A stretch of 46,752 nucleotides of DNA from Planctomycetaceae bacterium (GTDB taxonomy: Bacteria; Planctomycetota; Planctomycetia; Planctomycetales; Planctomycetaceae): contig JAKFUF010000129.1 in assembly GCA_021732845.1 (NCBI GenBank), positions 1 through 46,752 of the forward strand. The letters run 5' to 3'. The notes beneath the pieces were generated by a model, which did no database searches, had not been told where the DNA came from, and saw nothing but the letters and a program-made list of their open reading frames with translations. The position numbers were made by a program, and so were the translations under genes. Positions 1-8,557 of the stretch are shown here, one piece after another. Positions within the stretch are counted from its first letter, which is position 1. Every line of letters starts with the position of its first letter.

Positions 1-2
1 CG

Positions 3-110
3 AACCGTCCCGGACGATCCTTCGAGCGCGAGGCCTATCACAGACAACACAAGGCCACCAGTTTCAAAAAACGAAAACGCAAACAGGAGGCCCCTGAACC
101 AAAACAGTAA
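3..110 (+). CDS. C-terminal fragment of a basic hypothetical protein
   Basis: An open frame enters from the left edge in frame 3 and ends at TAA 108-110, giving 36 residues. The tail is strongly basic (FKKRKRKQEAPEPKQ at the end), like the ends of many DNA- or RNA-binding proteins. The other two frames read less like protein. The family cannot be recognised from so short a piece. The repeat-rich stretch that follows supports this being the last codons of a gene. Another gene in the window (32842-33990) also ends in a polybasic tail, but no real alignment can be made. Confidence 0.4.
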   Translation, partial: NRPGRSFEREAYHRQHKATSFKKRKRKQEAPEPKQ

Positions 111-120
111 AGTAAGTACC

Positions 121-200
121 ATTGGGCTAAGGCCTTCCGGCTCATTGGCTGTACGGCTTGTCAAAAGTCGACAGTTATTCTTGCCGCGGCCCTAACACGA
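121..200. repeat. Family 3 repeat, partial copy
   Basis: The segment reading GGCTAAGGCCTTCCGGCTCA and continuing through a TTATTCTTGCCGCGG motif matches, in inverse orientation and with few differences, the segment at about 34252-34317. It shares the CCGGCTCAT core and the TTATTnTTGC(C)GCGG end with the copies at 25825-26012 and 34003-34456. It is probably a remnant half of the palindromic element. Confidence 0.6.
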
Positions 201-230
201 ATATTCGAAACGAGTGGCCCAAATGTTTTA

Positions 231-626
231 GGGTCGGAGAATGAATAACTGTCGCATTCTTGGAACGAATTACTCTCCCGGGCGACGATGCCAAAAGATC
301 ATCCCGGAGGGATGAAAGCTCTTAGCCGGGGGTTGAGCGAAGCGACACCCCCGGTTAGGAACCAGGAAAAGATCCGATCCCGGAGGGATCGCAGCATCTG
401 GCGAGGAACGGTGCTGGCACCCCTGCCGGGGTGCGTTCGTCACGATCGCTTTTCCGGGGGTGTCGCTTCGTGTCTGTCGACACTTCGCTCAACCCCCGGC
501 TAAGAGCTGTGATCCCTCCGGGATCATCCTTGGTGACGCTGCTTTTTCAATAAACTGCTGTTCTGTGCTCCTCAACACGCCGACATAAAACTCCCTGTTA
601 TTGATGACGCGATCCTTATTCGTGAA
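231..626. repeat. Family 1 long palindromic repeat, copy A
   Basis: A large imperfect inverted repeat has its left arm at about 297-356 (ATCATCCCGGAGGGATGAAA, then CTCTTAGCCGGGGGTTGAGC) and its right arm at about 454-528. Between the arms lie two smaller hairpins (GATCCCGGAGGGATC and GGCACCCCTGCCGGGGTGC). Conserved flanks run from GGTCGGAGAA to ATTGATGACGCGATCCTTA. Three more copies occur at 10195-10531, 18453-18925 and 34485-34871. Short ORFs inside (for example 288-503) follow the palindrome and are not genes. Confidence 0.9.
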
Positions 627-775
627 ATTCGTTTGATTCGTGGTTAAATTCTGAAGCGTCTGCTGAACATGACGCGTTGTCGGCACTGTCGTCGCGGAAA
701 ACCATCTCAATCCGTCGTGGTTGGTCGCGAACACGAACTCGTGGCTGTTGCCCCTCTGCTCTTCCGGATGGTTCC

Positions 776-2029
776 ATGAAGCCCTTCTGCTATATCGTTT
801 TCAGCCTGCTCCTCTCGACAACAATCGCCCAAGCCGACGATTGGCCGGGTTGGCGCGGGCCGCGGGGGGACGGGATCAGTCTGGAAACCGGCGCTCCGCT
901 GCACTGGTCCGCCACGGAGCACATCGTCTGGAAGGCTCCGGTGCCGGGGGTCGGACGCTCGTCACCGATCGTGGTGGCGGACAGGGTGTTCGTGACCACG
1001 GGTGATCTCACCGACAACTCACGGCGTGTGCTGGCATTTGATCGGACCAGCGGGAGGCAACTGTGGAACACCGCCGTTCACCACGGTCCCGGCGGCAAGA
1101 TGCACCGCCTGAACACCACCGCCTCCAGCACGCCAGCTTGTGATGGCGAACGGGTGTACGCGGTGTTTGTCGACGACAAGGAACTGCGCGTCTTTGCCCT
1201 CGATCTTGAAGGCCACATCGTCTGGACGAAGACCCCCGGCACGTTCCTCTCCAACCACGGCTTCGCCGCGTGTCCCGTGATGTACGGGAATGGCGTGATC
1301 GTCAATGGGCAGCAGGACGGCGAGGCGTTCCTGGTGATGCTCGACCGACGGGACGGGCACGAGATCTGGAGGCACAAACCGTCGGTGAATCTGCGGTCGT
1401 TCTCGACTCCCGTGTTGACCCAGGTGGACGGCCGGGACCAGTTGATCGTCACTGGATCGATGCGAACGCAGGCTCTTGATCCGGCCACGGGCGAGACGAT
1501 CTGGTTTGCCGAGGGACCGAGCCAAAAGTTTGTCTCCACTCCGTCAGTCGGGCATGGCATGGTCTTCAGTTTTGGCGGCTCTCCCGACAAGCACGCCATG
1601 GCGGTCCGGCTGGGGGGTCGTGGCGATGTCCTCGAATCCCACCTCGCCTGGCGGAATCAAAAGTCGATGCCGTACATCCCATCGCCAATCCTCGTGGGAG
1701 ACTTTCTGCACATCATCAACGACGCCGGAATTTACACCTGCCTTGAGCCAAAGAGTGGCAAGGTCCTGTCGTCGAGTCGCAAGCTTGGCCCCGTGAACAG
1801 TTCGCCGGTGGCGGCCGCCGGCCGGATCTACTTCTTCGAGGATTCCGGGGCCTGCACGATCATTGAAAACAGTGCGGAGTTCAAAGTCGTGGCCAAAAAT
1901 CAGCTCGATCAACAGGTCTTCAGCACCCCCGCGATCAGCAACGGACAGCTCTTTGTCCGCACCGAAACCGAGTTGATCTGCATCGGCTCGGCAGCGGTCA
2001 AAGTGACGGAAGGCAAACCGTCGCCGTAG
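776..2029 (+). CDS. Secreted PQQ-like beta-propeller repeat protein
   Basis: This 417-residue protein belongs to the PQQ_2/BamB-like propeller group that planctomycetes encode in large numbers. The ATG at 776 is chosen because it is followed at once by a signal peptide (residues 1-20, ending before ADDWPGW). The longer frame from 677 runs back into repeat DNA. The mature start WPGWRGPRGDG is the usual beginning of these exported proteins. Repeated blades follow, with V(Y/F)V-type strands and the pattern ALDxxTGxxxW (residues about 85-400). No catalytic residues can be assigned. Such proteins probably act outside the cytoplasm as binding scaffolds or dehydrogenase-like proteins, and the ligand is unknown. 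The gene converges on the TAXI gene with 21 bp between stops. Confidence 0.85.
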   Translation: MKPFCYIVFSLLLSTTIAQADDWPGWRGPRGDGISLETGAPLHWSATEHIVWKAPVPGVGRSSPIVVADRVFVTTGDLTDNSRRVLAFDRTSGRQLWNTAVHHGPGGKMHRLNTTASSTPACDGERVYAVFVDDKELRVFALDLEGHIVWTKTPGTFLSNHGFAACPVMYGNGVIVNGQQDGEAFLVMLDRRDGHEIWRHKPSVNLRSFSTPVLTQVDGRDQLIVTGSMRTQALDPATGETIWFAEGPSQKFVSTPSVGHGMVFSFGGSPDKHAMAVRLGGRGDVLESHLAWRNQKSMPYIPSPILVGDFLHIINDAGIYTCLEPKSGKVLSSSRKLGPVNSSPVAAAGRIYFFEDSGACTIIENSAEFKVVAKNQLDQQVFSTPAISNGQLFVRTETELICIGSAAVKVTEGKPSP

Positions 2030-2050
2030 TGTCACCCAACCGGGCGTGGC

Positions 2051-3427
2051 TCACATCACGGACGGTGGATCGGAACTGCCGATTGTTGGTTCCGCTGCCC
2101 GTCCGTGCAGGCGGCTTTCATGGGCAAACAGAGATTCCAGGTAGCTCCGGACATCGCTGACGTGGGTCAGGAAGCTGATCATCTGCTCTTCGCCCTTGAG
2201 CACCCCCTCCGCGTGCTTTTCCAACGCTTCACTCTTCAGCTCGGTGAGCCGGCGGCGAAGCGGCAGCAGGTGCGCCGAATCGAGACCGCCAGCTCGCTCC
2301 ATTTCAAGCGCCTCCACCTCGATTTCCGTGACGCCGTCGATGTAGGTTTCAAAGCCGATCATTCTGCGGCGGACCTGCCACCGCCACAGCAGAAAGCCGG
2401 CCACGGCCGCCGAGACCAGAAAGCTCCGCAGATTTTCGGCGCTCTCCAGAACCTCTCCCGTCACGAGTGGCTCGTTGCGGTGCAGATACTGCACCGTTCC
2501 CGCATGCAGCGGGAATTCGCGGGCCGTGTCGGTCGCCGCCGCCGACAGCGGCGGCAGGTTGGCGAGACGAGAAAAATCGCTTTCGAACACTACCTCCAGC
2601 AGTTGGCGGACGGCCGCCTCGGGAATCCCGCGACGCCCCACGACAAGCAGGCGGACGCCCACGGTATGCACCGGCCGCTCTGGAACCGGCGGAACCACGC
2701 AGTAGCTGTAGGGAGGGATCTGCATGTCGTGGAGCGCGGAGTCCCGGAGCGACAGCGCCTCACCGAAGGGAAGCTCCATCAGCCTGTAACCATGATGGCG
2801 GATCAGATCGGCTCCCAGCGTCCACGGCAGGGCGGACACGGCAAAGATCCCATCGGGCAGCTCGCTCGGTGGAAGCTTCATCAGTTCGGCGTAAGACCGC
2901 TCCTCATCCTGAAAATCGACGCCGGCCCGCAGGCCGATAAACAGCAGAGTGTCGGTCGCCACTTTGCGCGTGCCGCTTCCGCGGGTGCTGAGATTCAGCC
3001 GCTTCCCGCGGAGAGCTTCGAGGCCGCCGTTGACCAAGGCCGGTTTCACGAACAGATGCAGCACTTCACTGTGCAGCACGGCGATCTGGGTGAGTTCCGG
3101 ATCGACCACATTTAAATCCCCCTGCACCAGGGCCACATCCAGTTTGCCTTCAGTCACCTGGGCCAGCGCCTCTTTTGAGCCGGAGGTCGGCCGCAGCGTG
3201 ATGTCCACCCCGTGACGCGCCGCCTCGTCGGCCAGGACCTGGGCCAGCTCATGCCGGTAAGTCAGCGGGTCACCCGCGGTCAGACTCAGGCTGTGGCGCT
3301 GTGGGCGACGTCCGGCGAACCACAGGAAGCCAGTGATCAGCAGGCACATGATCGCGACAAGTGCCACCACGCGGTTGCTGCGAATCCGTGCAGCCAGAGC
3401 ATTCCGAGCGAGTATTACCTGCGACAT
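2051..3427 (-). CDS. TAXI-family TRAP-type solute-binding protein with membrane anchors
   Basis: The 458-residue protein resembles TAXI-family periplasmic solute receptors of TRAP transporters. An N-terminal membrane segment (about 19-39) is followed by the binding domain (about 45-315), with a GSKEALAQVTEGKLDVALVQ stretch and a STRGSGTRKVATDTL stretch typical of the family. A second membrane segment (about 335-351) and a charged, probably coiled-coil cytoplasmic tail of about 100 residues follow. That tail is unusual for a free solute receptor. The start at 3427 is chosen over 3502 because GGGGAGG lies 3 bp before this ATG. No TRAP permease (DctM/DctQ) gene is adjacent, so it may sense a solute rather than deliver it. 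Function beyond binding is inferred. Confidence 0.8.
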   Translation of the reverse strand: MSQVILARNALAARIRSNRVVALVAIMCLLITGFLWFAGRRPQRHSLSLTAGDPLTYRHELAQVLADEAARHGVDITLRPTSGSKEALAQVTEGKLDVALVQGDLNVVDPELTQIAVLHSEVLHLFVKPALVNGGLEALRGKRLNLSTRGSGTRKVATDTLLFIGLRAGVDFQDEERSYAELMKLPPSELPDGIFAVSALPWTLGADLIRHHGYRLMELPFGEALSLRDSALHDMQIPPYSYCVVPPVPERPVHTVGVRLLVVGRRGIPEAAVRQLLEVVFESDFSRLANLPPLSAAATDTAREFPLHAGTVQYLHRNEPLVTGEVLESAENLRSFLVSAAVAGFLLWRWQVRRRMIGFETYIDGVTEIEVEALEMERAGGLDSAHLLPLRRRLTELKSEALEKHAEGVLKGEEQMISFLTHVSDVRSYLESLFAHESRLHGRAAEPTIGSSDPPSVM

Positions 3428-3727
3428 GATCCTCCCCGATTTCACACGGCTTTGGACACAACCACGAAGTTTGCCGGCTCTGGTGCCAGAAGCCGGCTCC
3501 AACAGGGTAATCGAAGCGGCGGCACGGCGAGATCAATCGCAGGCGTTTTTCACGGGCAATTCACAACCGCTTCATCGGGGGTTCATAACTCCCGCCATAA
3601 TGCGTTCTCAACACAGTCTGAAAAGTTTTGCTCGCTCCGGAACCCCTGGCGCGGAGGGGTAGCTATCCCACCTTCCTCATCCGCTATCGGGGTTCCTCTC
3701 TCACTGTCGCATCTCCAGGGCGGTCAC
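3428..3727. other. Divergent intergenic region
   Basis: The 300 bp between the start codons of the TAXI gene (minus) and the PhoX-like gene (plus) must hold both promoters. Apart from the Shine-Dalgarno sequences at each end I see no clear operator, hairpin or repeat. Reading frames crossing it (for example 3333-3662) lack coding character. Confidence 0.5.
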
Positions 3728-5104
3728 ATGAAATTCTCCGATGAACCACTGCCACGAAGGCCTTTTCTCGCGGCCACGGCCACAATCTTGGGATCGTGGG
3801 CGGTCCCAGCGTCCTTTAGCGCGCTGCTGCACGCAGAAGCGCAACGGAAGAAGGCCAGGCTGCGGCCAACCATCGACGAGACCACCGGCCTGCCGTTGCT
3901 GATGCTGCCCGAAGGGTTCCGCTACCAGTCCTTTGGCTGGACCGGCGACCCGCTGGCCGACGGAACGCCGACCCCCGCCGCGCACGACGGCATGGCGGTG
4001 ATTGCCGCCGATGAAGGGGTGCTGACCCTCTGCCGCAACCATGAACTCGGCAGCTCCGGAACTGCCTTCGGCGCGGCGGCGATCATTTACGACAAGCTGG
4101 CCACCGGTGGCTGCACCAATCTGCAGTTCGACACGGTTCAGGGCAAGTGGGTGCGGGCGTGGACCACTCTCGCTGGCACGATCAAGAACTGCGCTGGCGG
4201 TCCCACGCCGTGGGGCAGTTGGCTCAGTGTTGAAGAGACGGTCGTCGAGGATGGCGACATGGTCGACGAGAAGCGAATTGAACTGTCGCAGCCACACGGC
4301 TACGCCTTCGAGGTTCCGGCCACCGGATCGGCGAAGCCCGTTCCCTTGAAGGCGATGGGCCGCTTCGTGCATGAGGCGGTCGCCATCGACCCCTCGACGG
4401 GCATCGTGTACGAGACCGAAGATCGCACCCCGGCTGGGTTTTACCGCTTCACCCCCAAGGTGAAGGGTGTGCTCGCTGAAGGCGGGACATTGGAGATGCT
4501 CAAGGTCAAAGGCAATCCCGATCTGATCGGTGCGGCAATGCCGGGCATGGACTACAAGGTCTCGTGGGTGGCCATTGAAGATCCCGACCGGCCGCACTCG
4601 CCGGGAACGCGGGATGGCGGCGGCGTTTTCACCCAGGGAAAGGTTCAGGGCGGAGCGTCCTTCGCACGGCTGGAGGGCTGCTGGTGGGGCAACGACCTGT
4701 GCTACTTTGTTTCCACCAGTGGAGGTCGGGCGAAAGCGGGCCAGGTGTGGCAGTACAACCCCCGCGAGGAAACCCTGCGGCTGGTGTTTGAATCACCCGG
4801 CGCGGAGTTCCTCGACAGCCCCGACAACATCACCGTCAGCCCCCGTGGCGGGATTGTCCTCTGCGAAGATGGCAACCGCGTGCCCCAGCGCATGCACGCC
4901 CTCTCGCGCAGCGGCGAACTCGGCGATCTGGCCGCGAGCAATGTTCAACTGCGGGGTGAGCGGAACGATCTCAAGGGAGACTTCCGTGGCTCGGAATGGG
5001 CCGGGGCGACATTCAGCCCCGATGGGAAATGGCTCTTCGCCAACCTGCAAAGCCCGGGGATCACGTTCGCCATCACGGGACCGTGGGAAGCGCTGGGGCT
5101 CTGA
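3728..5104 (+). CDS. PhoX-like (DUF839) Tat-exported phosphatase
   Basis: This 458-residue protein fits the DUF839/PhoX family, Tat-secreted metal-dependent phosphatases with a six-bladed propeller. The N-terminus carries a twin-arginine leader (PRRPFLAATATILGSWAVPA, residues 9-28) ending near HAEA. Family signatures include HDGMAV, LCRNHELG, a GG-C-TNL segment, the SVEETV stretch and GRFVHEAVAIDPSTG, which hold acidic and metal-binding residues in characterised members. The start at 3728 matches the leader and is preceded by AGGGCGG. The frame extends upstream to 3212, but that part is antisense to the TAXI gene. It probably hydrolyses phosphate esters in the periplasm. Substrate and phosphate control are not shown by the sequence. 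Confidence 0.8.
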   Translation: MKFSDEPLPRRPFLAATATILGSWAVPASFSALLHAEAQRKKARLRPTIDETTGLPLLMLPEGFRYQSFGWTGDPLADGTPTPAAHDGMAVIAADEGVLTLCRNHELGSSGTAFGAAAIIYDKLATGGCTNLQFDTVQGKWVRAWTTLAGTIKNCAGGPTPWGSWLSVEETVVEDGDMVDEKRIELSQPHGYAFEVPATGSAKPVPLKAMGRFVHEAVAIDPSTGIVYETEDRTPAGFYRFTPKVKGVLAEGGTLEMLKVKGNPDLIGAAMPGMDYKVSWVAIEDPDRPHSPGTRDGGGVFTQGKVQGGASFARLEGCWWGNDLCYFVSTSGGRAKAGQVWQYNPREETLRLVFESPGAEFLDSPDNITVSPRGGIVLCEDGNRVPQRMHALSRSGELGDLAASNVQLRGERNDLKGDFRGSEWAGATFSPDGKWLFANLQSPGITFAITGPWEALGL

Positions 5105-5412
5105 GAAGTTGATGCGCGCGTGGTCGGCAGCGCACAGGTTACAAGGTTCACGAGATATTCATGCTGGGCACACAATAGCTTCAAGGAGTGCGGTTACAAC
5201 GACCGCACTTCCGCTCTCCATCCTTCATTTCATCCCGTCGCCACGGCGGAATTGAGTGAATAACGGCCCCCGCGGCCGCTCATATAGGTCCCGTGAATCG
5301 CTCTGCACACCAGGTTGCATTGTGTGCCGGAGGTCCGCTCTGCCGGGCCATCGCGATTCTACGCCTGCGAAGCAGTCCTTCCTCGTATTCCAGGTTTTTA
5401 GGAGAGGTCAAG
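5105..5412. other. Intergenic region before the DUF1559 gene
   Basis: About 308 bp with no recognisable gene. It presumably carries the promoter and leader of the DUF1559 gene. Only the AGGAGAGG ribosome-binding site at about 5400-5407 is clear. I see no repeat family member here. Confidence 0.4.
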
Positions 5413-6420
5413 ATGCGAAGTCCGAAATCCCGCGTCCGCGGATTCACACTCATCGAACTGCTGGTGGTGATCGCCATCATCGCCATCCTGGTGGCACTGC
5501 TGCTGCCGGCCGTGCAGCAGGCGCGGGAGGCGGCACGCCGCTCGCAGTGCCAGAACAACCTCAAGCAGATCGGCTTGGCGTTCCACAATTACGAGAGCAC
5601 CTACCGACGCCTGCCGATGTGCATCATCAGCGGTGAGTGCAACGGCCTCGCTTGGGGTGCCAACAGCACGGCCTTCGACGACGACGGGTTCAACTGGACC
5701 GCGTCGATTCTGCCCTATGTGGACCAGACGCCAGCCTACAACGCCCTGTCGACATCTCCCTGGTGGGGCAAATTCGGCGCGACGGAACTCTATGCGAACT
5801 CAGTGGGCAATCCGGCCACGGGTGCCATTATTCCCGGATGCGAAAAATCGATTCCTCTGTTCAAATGCCCGTCCTCAATCCTGCCGTTGTACGTCCCCGC
5901 CACTTTCACGGTCCCGGGAAACACCGTGGCAGGGACGACCAGCACCGTTCGTTCGATTGGCTGGCCGGTCTGCGACTATAAGACTGCCGGCGGCAGTTGC
6001 TACGGCGATGACGGCATTATTCAGAAGAACTGCGAAGTCCCCGGCGGTCACCTCTTTGCCGATGTCGTGGACGGCTTGAGCAACGTGATCATGGTGGCTG
6101 AAAGCGCCCAGGTGACCACCAACACCAACCCCACCCTGGGTGGCACCGGCGTCCAGGACTGGCCCACGCTCTATGCGACCAATGGCGATGACGAGATGGC
6201 ACGGGTCAACGGCCGGACTTCGGCGCCGATCAACAACGGTGTGAACCTGAACCGCATGGCGGCCAGCGTCAACGACGATGCCGCCTTCAGCTCCCACATC
6301 GGCGGGGCCCAGTTCGTCTTCGCGGATGGCTCGGTGCATTTCCTCAGCGAGAACATCAACATTCAGGTGTACTGCAACATGCATTCCATCAATGACGGCA
6401 ATGCACTGGGTGACTACTGA
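5413..6420 (+). CDS. DUF1559 protein with prepilin-type cleavage/methylation site
   Basis: A 335-residue member of the planctomycete-specific DUF1559 family. The N-terminus is a type IV pilin-like signal: basic leader, cleavage after G10, then [16 protein letters not shown] with Glu at mature position 5, as prepilin peptidase needs. It continues into the family-typical [17 protein letters not shown] and [13 protein letters not shown]. Near the C-terminus stands the second signature [15 protein letters not shown]. The ATG at 5413 is supported by AGGAGAGG upstream. Frames opening earlier (5293) lack this support. The role of the family is unknown; a pseudopilin-like envelope structure is the usual inference. 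A lipoprotein and two envelope genes follow on the same strand. Confidence 0.93.
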   Translation: MRSPKSRVRGFTLIELLVVIAIIAILVALLLPAVQQAREAARRSQCQNNLKQIGLAFHNYESTYRRLPMCIISGECNGLAWGANSTAFDDDGFNWTASILPYVDQTPAYNALSTSPWWGKFGATELYANSVGNPATGAIIPGCEKSIPLFKCPSSILPLYVPATFTVPGNTVAGTTSTVRSIGWPVCDYKTAGGSCYGDDGIIQKNCEVPGGHLFADVVDGLSNVIMVAESAQVTTNTNPTLGGTGVQDWPTLYATNGDDEMARVNGRTSAPINNGVNLNRMAASVNDDAAFSSHIGGAQFVFADGSVHFLSENINIQVYCNMHSINDGNALGDY

Positions 6421-6487
6421 GGCCCGCGGTGTTCCGTAACGCCGTAAGCCAACCTGTCCGTTCAATGGATGTATGCAATGCCAACGT

Positions 6488-6517
6488 GAGGCTTCGCCGC
6501 AGTTGCGGCGAAGCCTC
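6488..6517 (+). terminator. Perfect 13-bp hairpin between DUF1559 and lipoprotein genes
   Basis: GAGGCTTCGCCGC (6488-6500) pairs perfectly with 6505-6517 across an AGTT loop. Only a weak T-rich run (CATTTTC) follows, so it may be a partial terminator or an mRNA-stabilising processing hairpin that sets the ratio of the DUF1559 protein to the downstream gene products. Confidence 0.7.
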
Positions 6518-6547
6518 CATTTTCAACAGTGGCTTCAAGGGGGCGAG

Positions 6548-7027
6548 ATGCAAGCTCGAGTGTGGACGATTGTCGGTGTGGGACTCGCGGCAGTCCTGCA
6601 GTCCGGGTGTGATGGCCGGACCAAGATGAACGTGGCGAAGACCCATGGCCAGGTGCTCTGCGAGGGAGAGCCCGTGCAGTACGCGACGGTGTACTTCGAA
6701 CCTCTCCAAACTGGCAAAAATGCCAATGTTGGCAAGCAGGGAATTGCCTACGCCGACCGCCAGGGCAACTTTGTCGTCACCACGTACGACACGGATGACG
6801 GCGCGGTGGTGGGCAAGCACCGGGTGCGCGTGGGCCGGCCGCTGGGGGAACTGAAGAGCGACGTCAAATGCGAATGCGTCCTCAGCGAAGAAGTGGATGT
6901 CACCCAGGTCGAAGTGGAGGCGGGGAAAGACAACACGTTTGAGATCGTGCTGAAAAAGCCCGCTTCGGCCGATGTGAAAGCCAAAATCGAAAGCCGCGCC
7001 GCCAAGGATGCCGAGATTGATGACTGA
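6548..7027 (+). CDS. Small planctomycete lipoprotein downstream of DUF1559
   Basis: The 159-residue protein starts with a lipoprotein signal peptide whose lipobox LQSGC puts the acylated cysteine at residue 21. The start at 6548 gives this signal and has AAGGGGGCGAG just upstream. The rest (THGQVLCEGEPVQYATVYFE, then a TTYDTDDGAVVGKHRVRV segment) resembles the transthyretin-like/carboxypeptidase-regulatory-like small lipoproteins that commonly follow DUF1559 genes in planctomycetes. The C-terminus is charged. Function is unknown. A membrane-anchored envelope role alongside the DUF1559 product is inferred from position. It overlaps the next gene by 8 bp, which suggests translational coupling. 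Confidence 0.85.
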   Translation: MQARVWTIVGVGLAAVLQSGCDGRTKMNVAKTHGQVLCEGEPVQYATVYFEPLQTGKNANVGKQGIAYADRQGNFVVTTYDTDDGAVVGKHRVRVGRPLGELKSDVKCECVLSEEVDVTQVEVEAGKDNTFEIVLKKPASADVKAKIESRAAKDAEIDD

Positions 7028-8552
7028 CCGGCTGATGGTGAGCCGCACTGCGGCAGACGCACACGCTGTCGTCCCCGTTCCGCTTGATCCGGTGGCTCCG
7101 CGGCAAACCGCCGCGGAGTGCCTTTTCGGCCGGCTGCTGTCACGCTGTGACCTGGCCTCCATGGCGGTCTTTCGGATTGGCTTCGGCCTGTTGATGGCGG
7201 GATGGGGTGCCGAGTACCTGGCATCGGGGCGTGTCTGGTATCTCTACATCGTGCCACGGTTTCACTTCACGTACTTCCCCTTCGACTGGGTACGGCCGCT
7301 GCCGGGGACGCTGATGTACGTCCACTTCGTGGTACTCACGGCGATGGCCCTGGGCATCGCACTGGGCCTGTTCTACCGTGTCTCCGCCACGTTGTTTGCC
7401 GCCGGCTTTACCTGGTTCTTTCTGCTGGAGCGGACCAACTATCAAAATCACTATTACCTGGTGCTGCTGCTGAGCTGGCTGCTGCCCCTGTTGCCGCTGA
7501 ATGGGATGTGGTCGCTGGACGCCCGGAGAACTCCCACCCTCCGGTCGCAGACCGCGCAGACCTGGGCTTTGTGGCTGCTGCGGTTTCATGTCGCCCTGCC
7601 GTATGTTTTCGGAGGCCTTGCAAAGCTGCACCCCGACTGGCTGGCAGGCCAGCCGATGCGGATGATTCTGGCCGCGCAGCCACGGGGCGACCTGCTGTCG
7701 CAGGACCATTGGGTGATGTTCTTCACGCTGGGCGGGCTGTTGTTTGACTTGGGAATCGTGCCGCTTTTGTGCTGGAGGCGGACCCGTCTGTTGGCCTATG
7801 CGCTGTGCGTCGCCTTCCATGGGATGAACGCGCTGCTGTTCCAGATTCATGTGTTTCCGTGGATGATGATTTTTGCGACCACCATTTTCTTTGAACCTGG
7901 CTGGCCCCGCGCGCTGGTTGGCTTAAGCCGTCAGCGCAAGTTGGAGCCACGGCCGGTTTCGTGGAACACCCTGTCCCGACCGGTCAGGTGGGGCATGGCA
8001 CTTGGCCTTGGATACTGCCTGTTTCAGTGTGCCTGGCCGCTCAGACACAACCTCCATGCGGGGGATTCGAACTGGACGGAGCGCGGACACCTGTTTTCAT
8101 GGCACATGATGCTTCGGATCAAAACCAGCGGTGTTCGCTACTACATGACGGATCCCCGCACGGGCACGACGTGGAACCCGGACCTGCGTCCGTATCTCAC
8201 TGAAGAACAGGCCGGCAAGTTTTCCCGTGATCCGGAGATGATCCGGCAACTGGCGCGGTTCCTGGCGGAGGAGCACCGGCGGAAATTCGGCGGCGATGTG
8301 GAAGTTCGCGCCCTCGTCCTGACATCGCTGAATGGCCGGAAACCGCAATTGTTCATCGACCCCACCGTGGACCTCGCCCGTGAGCCACGGGGCTGGCACG
8401 CCCAAAGTTGGGTCTGGCCCCTCGTCGAACCGCTGCGACGCCATGCCTGGAACCTCCCGCTGACAGAGTGGGAACGGCATGTCGACATTCCCCAGTTCAA
8501 GACCCGCAATACCAACTCCGCAGTACAAACACCGCCCCTGCCTCCTGAGTGA
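7020..8552 (+). CDS. HTTM-domain (vitamin K-dependent gamma-carboxylase-like) membrane protein
   Basis: About 510 residues with multiple membrane helices in the N-terminal two thirds and a soluble C-terminal part of about 130 residues. The order and motifs fit HTTM proteins, related to vitamin K-dependent gamma-glutamyl carboxylase: SMAVFRIGFGLLMAGW near residue 48, then ERTNYQNHYYLVLLLSWLLP (about 137-156) with an Asn-His pair, and FHVALPYVFGGLAKL, a strong family motif. Whether it carboxylates anything is unknown for bacterial members. The start is uncertain: 7020 (overlapping the lipoprotein stop by 8 bp, with AAGGA upstream) is preferred over 7008 or 7035. It lies 5 bp before the phosphatase gene, so the two are probably cotranscribed. 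Confidence 0.85.
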   Translation: MTDRLMVSRTAADAHAVVPVPLDPVAPRQTAAECLFGRLLSRCDLASMAVFRIGFGLLMAGWGAEYLASGRVWYLYIVPRFHFTYFPFDWVRPLPGTLMYVHFVVLTAMALGIALGLFYRVSATLFAAGFTWFFLLERTNYQNHYYLVLLLSWLLPLLPLNGMWSLDARRTPTLRSQTAQTWALWLLRFHVALPYVFGGLAKLHPDWLAGQPMRMILAAQPRGDLLSQDHWVMFFTLGGLLFDLGIVPLLCWRRTRLLAYALCVAFHGMNALLFQIHVFPWMMIFATTIFFEPGWPRALVGLSRQRKLEPRPVSWNTLSRPVRWGMALGLGYCLFQCAWPLRHNLHAGDSNWTERGHLFSWHMMLRIKTSGVRYYMTDPRTGTTWNPDLRPYLTEEQAGKFSRDPEMIRQLARFLAEEHRRKFGGDVEVRALVLTSLNGRKPQLFIDPTVDLAREPRGWHAQSWVWPLVEPLRRHAWNLPLTEWERHVDIPQFKTRNTNSAVQTPPLPPE

Positions 8553-8557
8553 ACCCC

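Noticed and set aside
288-503. 71-residue frame beginning MPKDHPGGMKALSRGLSEAT, recurring at 18513 and 34541
   Set aside because: It lies wholly within the family 1 palindrome, and its reading is dictated by the repeat. The copies carry different lengths and tails and have no ribosome-binding site.
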